Shown piece by piece: positions 42,924 through 51,624 of a stretch of 64,000 bases of DNA (within the stretch, counting starts at the first letter, position 1; each line of letters begins with the position of its first letter). The notes under the pieces were generated by a model. That model ran no database searches. It had not been told where the DNA came from and was given only the letters and a program-made list of their open reading frames with translations. A program made the translations under genes and the position numbers. Origin of the DNA: Streptomyces sp. BV286 (GTDB taxonomy: Bacteria > Actinomycetota > Actinomycetes > Streptomycetales > Streptomycetaceae); the NCBI RefSeq assembly GCF_019090165.1, contig NZ_JAHRIB010000181.1, positions 95,276 through 159,275 of the forward strand. Reading direction: 5' to 3'.

Positions 42924-43691
42924 ATGGCAAAGTACAAGTTCGGTGACTCGACGACGGCGGAAACGCGACTTGTGACGGTTGCCCGGGTCTTCGAGCCGAG
43001 CAGCCGCGCCTTCCTGCAGAGCTACGCCGCCCCCGGGGCATCGCTTGCGGTGGACCTGGGCTGCGGTCCCGGGCACTCCACGCGGCTGCTGCACGAAGTC
43101 CTGCAGCCGACTCACACGCTCGGCCTGGACCGCTCCGCGAGCTTTCTGGCGACAGCTTCGGCGAGCGCCTCGCCCGGCATGCTCTTCCGCCGCCACGACG
43201 TCACTGTCACCCCGTTGCCGGTCCGACAGCCCGACATCCTCTTTGCCCGGCTGCTGCTGTCTCATCTGAAGGAGCCCGCCCGCCTGGTTTCGGAGTGGGT
43301 CGCCGAGCTGGCGCCGGGCGGCAGCCTCCTCCTCGATGAGGTCGAATCCATCGAGACAAGCGACGAAACCGGCAGGGAATACCAGAAGGTCGTCCAGTCA
43401 ATGCTCCGCAACAACGGTCAGCGTCTCGACGTGGGTCGTCTGCTGACCGCCGCAAGTCCTGCTGGAGCAGGCAGAGTCCGACAGCGGTTGGTGACCGTGC
43501 AACCCACCTCGCAGCAGGTGGGTTTGATGTTCGCGCTGAACCTGCGGGTGTGGCGGTCGGACCCGTTCCTCGTGGCCAGGTACTCCCCCGACTGGCTTGA
43601 TGCCCTGCAGTGCGAGCTGGACCGTGCCGCAGAAGGCTTGCGGAGCCTGGCAGTGACCTGGACCATGAGGCAATTGGCGCTCACGCGTTGA
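42924..43691 (+). CDS. Class I SAM-dependent methyltransferase
   Basis: A 255-aa methyltransferase with motif I LAVDLGCGPGHSTRLL, acidic Asp after strand 2 (LGLDRSAS), motif in FRRHDVTVTPLPV and LAPGGSLLLDEVESIE. It is of the trans-aconitate/ubiquinone type fold, substrate unknown. GGGAG precedes ATG 42924; ATG 42894 is an alternative. It lies 34 nt before the TIR-NB-ARC-TPR gene and so is probably co-transcribed. A TAGCCT -10-like hexamer at 42826 may belong to its promoter. A role in the neighbouring defence-like system is inferred from position only. Confidence 0.9.
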   Translation: MAKYKFGDSTTAETRLVTVARVFEPSSRAFLQSYAAPGASLAVDLGCGPGHSTRLLHEVLQPTHTLGLDRSASFLATASASASPGMLFRRHDVTVTPLPVRQPDILFARLLLSHLKEPARLVSEWVAELAPGGSLLLDEVESIETSDETGREYQKVVQSMLRNNGQRLDVGRLLTAASPAGAGRVRQRLVTVQPTSQQVGLMFALNLRVWRSDPFLVARYSPDWLDALQCELDRAAEGLRSLAVTWTMRQLALTR

Positions 43692-43725
43692 TCCCTCAGC
43701 GCGGTGTGTGACAAGGGGGACTGCG

Positions 43726-46700
43726 GTGGGCGGCGCTTCGGACAGAGCAGACTTCTACCTCAGCTACCATCCCGCCGACCTCTCATGGGCACACTGGCTC
43801 AGCTGGGTACTCGAACAGAACGGCTACAAGGTCTTCGTCCAGGACTGGGATCTGAAGCCCGGTGAGAACATCGTCGCCCGCAAGGCCCAGGCTCTCGACC
43901 GTTGCGATTTCACCCTGGCCGTGGTGACACCCGCCTACCTCGCAGCTCCTGCCTGCCGGGACGACTGGACCTCCGCCTTCCTCCAGGATCCGGACGGCCG
44001 CGACCGGCTTGTCTGCGTGCAGACCGAGGTGTGCGACCTCCCGCGGCAGCTGCGAACCCGCGGGGTGATCGACTTACAGGACCGCCCGGAGGGTGAGGCC
44101 CAGGCCGTCCTTCTCGACAGCCTCGATCCCGGTCGCCGACGTCTCACGGCTCATCCGGGCTATCCGCGCTTCCTTGACCGTGCGGCAGAGCCTCCTCGGT
44201 TCCCTGCCGTGCCGCCGAGCATTTTCAACGTGCCCCCACGCAACGACCACTTCACTGGACGGCTCAACCACCTGCGCGGACTCCACGGGCACCTGGAGAC
44301 GGTGACGGTCCTGCAGGCAGCAGTGCACGGGCTCGGCGGTGTGGGCAAGAGCCAGGTGGCCATCGAGTACGCGCACCGGTACGCGACGTCGTACGACATC
44401 ATCTGGTGGGTGGCAGCGGAGCAGCACGCGGTCATGCAGGCGGACATCTCCGCACTCGCCGCCGCGCTGGACATCCCACTGACCGGCGACCAGCGTCGCC
44501 AGACAGAAGCGCTGTACGCCGAACTGCGCCGACGTGGCCGATGGTTGATCATCTACGACAACGCGGAGCACCCTGACGACGTGTACCCCTTGCCGGAGGG
44601 CGGGCGGGTCCTCATCACGTCACGGAATCCGAACTGGGCCAACGTCGCGACAGCGATGTCCCTGGACGTACTGACCGACGCGGAAGCCAGCGGCTTCCTC
44701 GACAAGCGTCTCAGCACCGGCGACCCTCATGACTACGGAAGTCCGACCGATATCGGGGAGTTGAGGCAGCGGCTGGGGAATCTGCCCTTGGCTCTCGAAC
44801 AGGCGGCAGCCTTCATCCAGGCGGCCGGGATCAACGTTCGTGACTACCTCGGTCTGCTCTCCACCAGCCCGAGGGACGCGTTCTCCACGCGCCCGCCGGT
44901 CGGTTACGCGCTCACCGTCGTGGATACGTGGATGCTGACCCTGGACAAGATCGAGAAGACCTGCCCGGACGCCTACAGGCTCCTTCTGTTCTGCGCGTTC
45001 CTCGCACCTGACCAGATCCCGCGAAGGGTTCTGAGCCGGCCCGAGAGCCGCTTGCCCCGACACCTCAGCAAAGTCGTGACCACCCCGTCGCGCTACATCG
45101 CGGCTGTCAGCGCGCTGCGTCGCTATTCCATGGTCAAGGCCACTCCCGAGGAGATCTCGCTGCACCGACTGGTGCAGTGGGTGGTCAGGCAGAGAGCGAA
45201 CCGGTCCGGCCCGCAGCCGGCCGAGCTCGTGTCGGACGTGGTGCGATGGCTGTTGAGCATCTATCCCCTGAGCGCAGGTGAGCCGGAGAACGCGGCTCTG
45301 GCCGACACCCTGCTCCCCCATGTACTGGCAGTTCACGACCACGTGCCTGCATACCGGCACAACGCTCCCCGGAGAGAACTCGCAGTCCTCCTGGAGCGCT
45401 CTGCCGTCTTCCTGCACGCCAGTACTCGTCTGAAGACCGCGGAGACCCTGTTCGACTCGGCGCTTCGGCATCTGAGCGGTGTCAAGCCCACGGACCCTCA
45501 GCTTCTTCGCACCCAACTGGCTTACGGGCGACTGCTGCAGGACGTCGGACGGACCGACAAGGCGCATCACCTGTTCGAGCAGGTTCTCGTCCAGGCCAGG
45601 AAGCGACAGGCCGGTCGTTCGGGCCTTCTCACCCCCGCGCTGGTCGACATGGGACGCCTGCTCCAAGAGGAAGGGCGACTGCGGGAGGCTCGCGAAAGGG
45701 TGACGGAGGCGCTGGCCCTGGCTCCCGCCGAACGACTGCCGGTCGAGCTGCAGGCCAAGGTGTACGGGAGCCTGGGCCGCATCCAACAGGATCTCGGAGA
45801 GATCCCCGAGGCCCGCCGCGCCTACGAACTGGCTCTGCGGCTGGCAGTCCAGACGTTCGGCGAGAGCGACAGCCGCGTCGCGCTGCGCCGCAACAATCTG
45901 GCGGGCGCTCTGCACCTGGCGGGAGACATGGAGGGAGCGAGGCGTCATCTGGATGCCGCGCTCGCCGGACTCACACGTATCTACGGCGGCGAGCACGACC
46001 GCACTGTCGCCGTACGGGTGAATCTCGGGGCAGCGCTTCAGGCACTTGGGGAGTACCGGGCGGCCCGTGTGCAGCTCGACCAAGCCCTGCAGGTCTGCGG
46101 GAAGCTCGAACTTCACGAGGATCCGCGCATTCCGATGATCCTCACCGGCCTCGGCGTCTTGTCCCAGGACGACGATGATCTGCCTCAGGCGATCACCCAT
46201 CACCGTGCCGCCCTGGAGGCGGGCCTGAAGCTGTACCTCCCTGATCACCCGCGCATGGTGGTGCTCTCGTCCAACGCGGGCGCGGCGATGACCCGCGAAG
46301 GCTCGGTCGCGGAAGCCTCGACGACGCTCCGCGAAGCCCTCGGGGCAGCCGGCGCTCTGTACGGAGAGCACCACCCGAGGGTCGCGGTGGTGCGCAGCCA
46401 CTGGGGCATGTGCCTGGCAGCCGCCGGAGACACCGGCCAGGCGTGGACGCAGGAGAGTCTCGCCCTCGAGGACTCACAGCGGACGTACGGCGATCGGCAT
46501 CAGCGGGTCGCGACGATCCAGAACAACCTCGGGTGCATTCGCTGGATGCAAGGGCGACCGCGGGAGAGCGGCGAGCTCTTCTCCCGTGCGCTGCAGATCG
46601 CCACGCTCGCCTACGGTCCCGCGCACCCGCGAACCGCGGTCTTCAGGGCGAACCTCACCATCAGCGACGGCGATCCGGTGAGTGGAGCCGGACCGGAACC

Positions 46701-46758
46701 GGCGGCCCTGTTCATCCCTCTCCACATCCACCAGCAGGCGACGACCATTGATCGCTAG
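43726..46758 (+). CDS. TIR-NB-ARC-TPR STAND protein
   Basis: A 1010-aa signal-transduction NTPase. The N-terminal TIR-like domain (about 8-135: FYLSYHPADLSWAHWLSW, DWDLKPGE, CRDDWTSAF with Asp where the NADase Glu is expected) is followed by an NB-ARC module: P-loop GLGGVGKSQ at 202-210, Walker B WLIIYDNA at 273-280, sensor VLITSR at 295-300 and GNLPLALEQAAAF. A winged-helix region then leads to about ten TPRs (roughly 560-960), likely the sensing part. GTG 43726 has AAGGGGG 6 nt upstream. Expected to oligomerise on ligand binding and signal through TIR. Confidence 0.92.
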   Translation: MGGASDRADFYLSYHPADLSWAHWLSWVLEQNGYKVFVQDWDLKPGENIVARKAQALDRCDFTLAVVTPAYLAAPACRDDWTSAFLQDPDGRDRLVCVQTEVCDLPRQLRTRGVIDLQDRPEGEAQAVLLDSLDPGRRRLTAHPGYPRFLDRAAEPPRFPAVPPSIFNVPPRNDHFTGRLNHLRGLHGHLETVTVLQAAVHGLGGVGKSQVAIEYAHRYATSYDIIWWVAAEQHAVMQADISALAAALDIPLTGDQRRQTEALYAELRRRGRWLIIYDNAEHPDDVYPLPEGGRVLITSRNPNWANVATAMSLDVLTDAEASGFLDKRLSTGDPHDYGSPTDIGELRQRLGNLPLALEQAAAFIQAAGINVRDYLGLLSTSPRDAFSTRPPVGYALTVVDTWMLTLDKIEKTCPDAYRLLLFCAFLAPDQIPRRVLSRPESRLPRHLSKVVTTPSRYIAAVSALRRYSMVKATPEEISLHRLVQWVVRQRANRSGPQPAELVSDVVRWLLSIYPLSAGEPENAALADTLLPHVLAVHDHVPAYRHNAPRRELAVLLERSAVFLHASTRLKTAETLFDSALRHLSGVKPTDPQLLRTQLAYGRLLQDVGRTDKAHHLFEQVLVQARKRQAGRSGLLTPALVDMGRLLQEEGRLREARERVTEALALAPAERLPVELQAKVYGSLGRIQQDLGEIPEARRAYELALRLAVQTFGESDSRVALRRNNLAGALHLAGDMEGARRHLDAALAGLTRIYGGEHDRTVAVRVNLGAALQALGEYRAARVQLDQALQVCGKLELHEDPRIPMILTGLGVLSQDDDDLPQAITHHRAALEAGLKLYLPDHPRMVVLSSNAGAAMTREGSVAEASTTLREALGAAGALYGEHHPRVAVVRSHWGMCLAAAGDTGQAWTQESLALEDSQRTYGDRHQRVATIQNNLGCIRWMQGRPRESGELFSRALQIATLAYGPAHPRTAVFRANLTISDGDPVSGAGPEPAALFIPLHIHQQATTIDR

Positions 46759-46843
46759 CACTGGTTCGGCTGCCGGGGACGGAGGCAGGGGTCACACGTA
46801 TCCCGGCTGCCGGTCGACCTGAGCCGGTCGTTAGCCTCGGCGT

Positions 46844-47821
46844 ATGACTTCTGTGCGGCCTGCGAAGGTGATCACACGTCACCGCGCCGGGTCGATCCAC
46901 GCGTACGTGATCCGCCCCGGCGCTCTCGGCCCGCTGGAGCCCGTGGCGGTGTTCCAGCCGTTGCCCGGCGACGACGTCGTGGAGTCGGCGGTCCGGCCCG
47001 ATCTTGAGCGAGTCGTATATACGACGCTGGACCGCGCCGTCTGCCTGACCCGCACCGGTGACCTGGCGTGGACATCGGTCTTCGAGCCGCACTCCGACCA
47101 GGTCCATGGACACAGGCCCGGCTGTGCGCTCGCCCTGGACGGTCGAACCGCATGGATCTACCGGCCCGACGCGATGGCGGGTCGCCGGGACGCGGACCAG
47201 TGGGTGGCGCACGATCTCGACAGCGGAGCGGTCCTCGCCCGTCAGAAGCTGGAAACGGCCGGGCACGGCGCCGTCCATCACGTGCACCCCCTCGACGGCA
47301 GCGTCTACCTCGACATCGGTGAAGGGCAGGACGGTTCCGTCATCCTCAGGAGTGCGGCCGGGCACGGCGGCAGTCCGGAATTCCTGGCCTACCCGTGGCG
47401 GGACCGCTGCCTGATCGATCTGGCCCCGGACGGGCAGCAGTTCATGACCGCCGATCACGGGCAGACGGACGTCGCCTTCCACCGCCATCCCAGCGGAGAC
47501 GTCCTCTTCACCCTGCCCGTCGAAGCATTCGGATACGACCCAGACGAAACCTTCGTGGAATGGAGCGGCGGCTACCTGACCCCGGACACGGCCGTCGTCA
47601 CCCTGGGCGGGGAGGGGCATGACGAGGAGGAGTGGTTCCGACACCACCTGATCGACGTGCGCACGGGCACGCTCCGGGGCGAGATCGCCGTCGAAGTGAC
47701 CAACCCGTACGAACTGGTGCTCCTGGGCGACGGCTCCTGGCTCACGGACGGCCCCGACGGCAACCCCGTCCGCTGCCCGGGCTCTCCACTGCCTCCCGCA
47801 CCACCGCTCCCGGGAACCTGA
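46844..47821 (+). CDS. Hypothetical protein, beta-propeller-like
   Basis: A 325-aa soluble protein with repeating strand patterns typical of a propeller (RAVCLTRTGDLAWTSVFEPH, LDGRTAWIYRPD, LDLxx-type DLAPDGQQFMTADH, GGYLTPDTAVVTLGG). No signal peptide. ATG 46844 is 85 bp after the STAND gene on the same strand, so co-transcription is possible, but similar proteins exist alone in many Streptomyces. Function unknown. Confidence 0.75.
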   Translation: MTSVRPAKVITRHRAGSIHAYVIRPGALGPLEPVAVFQPLPGDDVVESAVRPDLERVVYTTLDRAVCLTRTGDLAWTSVFEPHSDQVHGHRPGCALALDGRTAWIYRPDAMAGRRDADQWVAHDLDSGAVLARQKLETAGHGAVHHVHPLDGSVYLDIGEGQDGSVILRSAAGHGGSPEFLAYPWRDRCLIDLAPDGQQFMTADHGQTDVAFHRHPSGDVLFTLPVEAFGYDPDETFVEWSGGYLTPDTAVVTLGGEGHDEEEWFRHHLIDVRTGTLRGEIAVEVTNPYELVLLGDGSWLTDGPDGNPVRCPGSPLPPAPPLPGT

Positions 47822-48048
47822 CGGACGCTCACCGGTCATCCCGGTGGACGACTTCCGCGCGTGCTTCGGGCTCGGAGCTGTTCGGATGGGCGCTCGCTGC
47901 CACTGGCCGGAATCGAGCCTGCGGTCGGCCATGGCATCAGGCACTCGTGGGGGTTACCTGGCTGGAGGCGTCGACACCGCGCATACCATCCGCGCCGTCC
48001 GCGGTGCCGACACCCCTGTCTGTCCCCCGTCAATCGTCGGCGGGAGTG

Positions 48049-48396
48049 TTACCCCTCTTGCCAGGTCACGCTGCCGACACCCGTGCCGCCGAAGCACCGA
48101 GCGCTCGACACGTTGGACTCACCGGGCCTCAGCGTCTTCCATGCACCGACGGCGTCCGGCCATGCCCCGCAGACCACCTCGGCGCGGAAAGCCCGCACCT
48201 CACTGGCGTTGTTGGTGCAGTGGGCGTGTCCCGTCCAGCCGTCCGTGTCCGTGCGGCACGTGAGGATCTTGGCGGGCGCGGCCGGTTCCCGCTGAGCCGC
48301 CGCGGCGGCCGGCGCGAGGGCGAGCACCGGCAGCGCCGCGGCCACCACGCCCACGAAGCTGAGGACGAGGCCGGTAAAGCGGCGAGGCTTGTTCAT
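48049..48396 (-). CDS. Small secreted protein, 115 aa
   Basis: An exported protein: signal peptide (MNKPRRFTGLVLSFVGVVAA, cleavage near AAAAAQ) then a mature part of about 75 residues with four cysteines (ILTCRTDT, HAHCTNN, EVVCGAW, SSARCFGG), suggesting two disulphides. It is divergent from the SARP-type regulator with an 11-bp-spaced direct repeat between, recalling the afsR-afsS arrangement where the regulator activates a small neighbour. Function unknown. Confidence 0.78.
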   Translation of the reverse strand: MNKPRRFTGLVLSFVGVVAAALPVLALAPAAAAAQREPAAPAKILTCRTDTDGWTGHAHCTNNASEVRAFRAEVVCGAWPDAVGAWKTLRPGESNVSSARCFGGTGVGSVTWQEG

Positions 48397-48483
48397 ACTT
48401 TGGTCTCTTTCTTCCTGCCGCGGTACACCGGACGCGTACCGCGGTCTGTACTGCTGTGATGCTTCCAAGCCGCCCTGTCGTAC

Positions 48484-48503
48484 CGGTCACTCAGCGGTCA
48501 CTC
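48484..48503. promoter_or_regulatory. Direct repeat CGGTCACTC spaced 11 bp (possible SARP site)
   Basis: CGGTCACTC occurs at 48484-48492 and 48495-48503, 11 bp start to start. SARP regulators bind direct heptamer repeats with 11-bp periodicity near -35 regions. Located in the 131-bp divergent region between the small secreted protein and the SARP-type gene. Confidence 0.5.
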
Positions 48504-48527
48504 GTTACTAACCACCCGTAATGTGTA

Positions 48528-51449
48528 GTGACGCAACGTCATGAGGGGGTGGGGGCGACGGAGTTCGAGTACAGGGTCCTGGGGCCGCTGGAAGTGCTGT
48601 ACGGCGGCAGTCCCGTAGCAGTGCGGGCCGGCAAGCAGCGAGCTCTTCTGGCTTCGCTCCTGGTGGACGCCAATCAGGTCGTACCCAGAGACACTCTGAT
48701 CGCCAGGCTGTGGGACGAGCCACCGGACGGAGCCCGCAACGCCCTGCAGAACTACGTACTGCGACTGCGCCGCACCCTGTCCAGAGCGTCCGCCGACACG
48801 TCCCCGGGCGGGCCCGAGGGACCGATCCGCACCTGTACCGACGGATACCTCATCGACGTGCCCGGCGATGCTCTCGACCTGCACCGCTTCGACGCCCTGG
48901 CCGTCCGGGCACGCGCCGCGAAGACCGCAGGGGCCACGGAGCGAGCGTCGGCGCTGCTGGGTGAGGCACTGGCGCTGTGGCGCGGGGAGCCGCTGTCCGA
49001 CGTGCCGTCGGAGCTGCTGCGCCTGGAGGCCGTTCCCGCGCTGAACGAGCGTCGGTTGAGCGCGTGGGAGCGGTACACCGATGCCGATATGGAGCTCGGA
49101 CGGCACGCGGACGTACTGCCGCGGCTGCGCGAACTCACCGCCGCGCATCCACTGCAGGAGCGCTTCTGGGCGCAGCGGATGCTGGCCCTCTACCGATCGG
49201 GCCGCCAGGGCGAGGCCCTGGACTGCTACAGCGTCATCAGCACGCTCCTGCTCGAAGAACTGGGCGTCGATCCGGGCGCAGAGCTGTGGCAGCTCCATCA
49301 GCGGATGCTCACCGCGGACCCTTCCCTGAGCGCGCCGACGTCGTCGCGGGAGGCGCGGGAGGCGCGGGCCGAGGGGAACCTGCCCGCCGAGACGACGACG
49401 TTCGTCGGCCGGGAGAGCATGCTGCGCACGACGCAGAAGCTGCTCGACTCCGCCCGGCTGGTGACGCTCACCGGGCCGGGCGGAGTCGGCAAGACACGGC
49501 TGGCGCTGCGCGCGGCCGCCGAGGCTTCCTGGGCGTTCCCGCACGGGGCGTGGCTCGCTGATCTCGCGCCGTTGACCGAGCCTCGGCTCCTGGAGCGTGC
49601 GGTCGCCGAGGCTCTCGGTGTCCGCGACCATTCGCAGGGTCCCGGCACGGCGGTACTCGTCGAGCACCTGCGGGACAGGCGGCTGCTCCTGGTGCTCGAC
49701 AACTGCGAGCACGTCGCCGAGGCGGCCGGCCAACTGCTGGCCGTCCTGATGCGCGCGGCACCGGGCCTTCGTGTGCTGGCCACGAGCCGTCAGGGACTGC
49801 GGGTCGCGGGCGAGTACCTGCTGCCCGTGCCCCCGCTGGCCGTGCCCCGGGACCGGGGCGCACCGGCCGCACTGACGCGCTGCGAGGCGGCGCGGCTGCT
49901 GGCCGACCGTGCTCGGGCCTGCGCCCCGCACTTCCGTATCACCGGGCGCAACCAGGAGGCTGTGGGCCGCCTGTGCCGCCGGCTTGAAGGCATTCCGCTG
50001 GCCATCGAACTGGCCGCCGTCCGGCTGGGCACCCTGTCGGCCGAGGAGATCCTCGAACGCCTCGACGACCGCTTTCAGCTGCTGTCCGGCGCCGGGGCAC
50101 CCACCGGGGCACGCCACCAGCGCACCCTGCGTGGTGTCGTCGACTGGAGCCACGATCTGTGCGACGAGCGCGAACAGCGCTTGTGGGCAAGGGTGTCGGT
50201 GTTCTCCGGCGGCTTCGGTCTCGCTGCGGCCGAGGCGGTGTGCCCGGGGCAGGACACCCGCCGGGAGGACGTCATGGACGTCCTTGCCGCGCTGGTGCAC
50301 AAGTCGGTCCTCACCGTCGACACCACTGGACCCCGGGCCCGCTACCGCATTCTGGAGACCTTGCGCCAGTACGGGCAGGACAGGCTCCAGGAACTCGGGC
50401 AGGACGTCGAGTTGCGTCGGCGGCACTGTGCGTACTACGCGGACCTGGCCGCGCGGGCGGCGGCCCAGTGGTGCGGGCCCGATGAGGAGACGTGGCTGGC
50501 CCGGCTGCGCCTGGAGTCGGCGAACCTGCGGGCGGCCCTGGACTTCTGCGTCACGGGCAAGGGCGATGCCACCGCAGGGCTGGAGATCGCGGCGGACCTC
50601 ACCCGCACCCGGCACTGGTTCTTCCGCAGCTCGCTCGGTGAAGGCCGGCACTGGCTGACCCGCGCGCTGGAACTCGCCCCGGACGCACCCGCACCGCTTC
50701 GGGCCGGCGGTCTGGCGCTCGCCGCGTGGATCGCGCTGTGCCAGGGAGACCAGCCCGCAGCCGAGGAGTTCCAGACGCGGGCCATGGCGCTCGGCAGGGA
50801 CATCGCTGACGGCCCGGCACTGGGCGTGCTCTCCCACATGGAAGGCGCACTCGCCTTCCTCGCCCGGGGGGACGTGCGGGCCATCGCGCTCCTCGCGCGG
50901 GCCAGGGCCCACTTCCGGGCGGGCGGCCAGGTCGGCGACGCCCACATGGCGACCATGCTCTGGGCCATGGCGGCCGCCTTCCTGGGTGAGAAGGAGCCCG
51001 CCCTGACCGCCGGGAGGGAGTACATGGCCGAGGCCGACGCCCACGGCGCGGGCTGGGCACGCACCTGGGGGCTGTGGGTCATGGGCCTCGCGGAGCTCCG
51101 GCACGGCGATGCGCGCCGGGCGGCGGACCTGTTTCGTGACGCGCTGCGCAGGCAGTGGGCCATCGGTGACCGCTGGGGTCCCGTGTGGGGCGTGGAGTCG
51201 ATGGCCTGGGCCGCCGCCACCACCGGGGACCACGGTCGCGCCGCCCGCCTGATAGGGGCGGCGAGCCGGCTCCGGCGGACGACCGGGGTCGCACTGACGG
51301 GCCTGCGGCCGTTCCACGACGCCCACACGGAGGTCGAGCGGTCGGTGCGTCGCACGCTCGGCGAGCAGGCCTACACGGCGGCTTTCGCCGAAGGAGCGGA
51401 AACGCAGGACACCATGCGGCTCGCGCTGGGCGAAACGGCACCACGATGA
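48528..51449 (+). CDS. AfsR/SARP-like transcriptional regulator with NB-ARC and TPR-like domains
   Basis: A 973-aa regulator. A winged-helix DNA-binding domain (about 15-105, FRVLGP-like EYRVLGPLEV, AGKQRALLASLL) and BTAD domain (about 115-265) form the SARP unit. The NTPase carries the P-loop GPGGVGKT at 316-323, Walker B LLLVLDNCEHV and sensor LATSRQGL. The C-terminal third is helical repeats. Such proteins activate secondary metabolism or local genes in response to nucleotides or partners. The start is GTG 48528 or 48549; a TAATGT box just upstream makes a leaderless message possible. The nearest targets are unknown; the divergent secreted protein is a candidate. Confidence 0.92.
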   Translation: MTQRHEGVGATEFEYRVLGPLEVLYGGSPVAVRAGKQRALLASLLVDANQVVPRDTLIARLWDEPPDGARNALQNYVLRLRRTLSRASADTSPGGPEGPIRTCTDGYLIDVPGDALDLHRFDALAVRARAAKTAGATERASALLGEALALWRGEPLSDVPSELLRLEAVPALNERRLSAWERYTDADMELGRHADVLPRLRELTAAHPLQERFWAQRMLALYRSGRQGEALDCYSVISTLLLEELGVDPGAELWQLHQRMLTADPSLSAPTSSREAREARAEGNLPAETTTFVGRESMLRTTQKLLDSARLVTLTGPGGVGKTRLALRAAAEASWAFPHGAWLADLAPLTEPRLLERAVAEALGVRDHSQGPGTAVLVEHLRDRRLLLVLDNCEHVAEAAGQLLAVLMRAAPGLRVLATSRQGLRVAGEYLLPVPPLAVPRDRGAPAALTRCEAARLLADRARACAPHFRITGRNQEAVGRLCRRLEGIPLAIELAAVRLGTLSAEEILERLDDRFQLLSGAGAPTGARHQRTLRGVVDWSHDLCDEREQRLWARVSVFSGGFGLAAAEAVCPGQDTRREDVMDVLAALVHKSVLTVDTTGPRARYRILETLRQYGQDRLQELGQDVELRRRHCAYYADLAARAAAQWCGPDEETWLARLRLESANLRAALDFCVTGKGDATAGLEIAADLTRTRHWFFRSSLGEGRHWLTRALELAPDAPAPLRAGGLALAAWIALCQGDQPAAEEFQTRAMALGRDIADGPALGVLSHMEGALAFLARGDVRAIALLARARAHFRAGGQVGDAHMATMLWAMAAAFLGEKEPALTAGREYMAEADAHGAGWARTWGLWVMGLAELRHGDARRAADLFRDALRRQWAIGDRWGPVWGVESMAWAAATTGDHGRAARLIGAASRLRRTTGVALTGLRPFHDAHTEVERSVRRTLGEQAYTAAFAEGAETQDTMRLALGETAPR

Positions 51450-51624
51450 GTACCTGCCGAGCGCCACGGAAGGGGGCTCACCGGAGCCGCCTTCTTGTGT
51501 CGCGCACCGCCAGGTCGAACTCCGTCACCGTTCCGACGGCGCGGGGAAGGGCCACCGGCCACCGAGTGACCCTCACCGACCCGCGCCTGTACGGTTCCCA
51601 CCACGCACATGAGGGAGGCAGTAG

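Noticed and set aside
44620..46401. 593-codon open frame on the minus strand
   Set aside because: Antisense to the NB-ARC/TPR gene; no motif or start signal.
43726..46758. FxSxx-COOH peptide system (its TPR protein also has TIR-NB-ARC-TPR layout)
   Set aside because: No radical SAM gene or short FxSxx peptide ORF was seen nearby; the neighbours fit a caspase/EACC1 system better.
48498..51467. 989-codon open frame on the minus strand
   Set aside because: Antisense shadow of the SARP/NB-ARC regulator; composition is Arg/Gly/Pro noise and no domain is seen.
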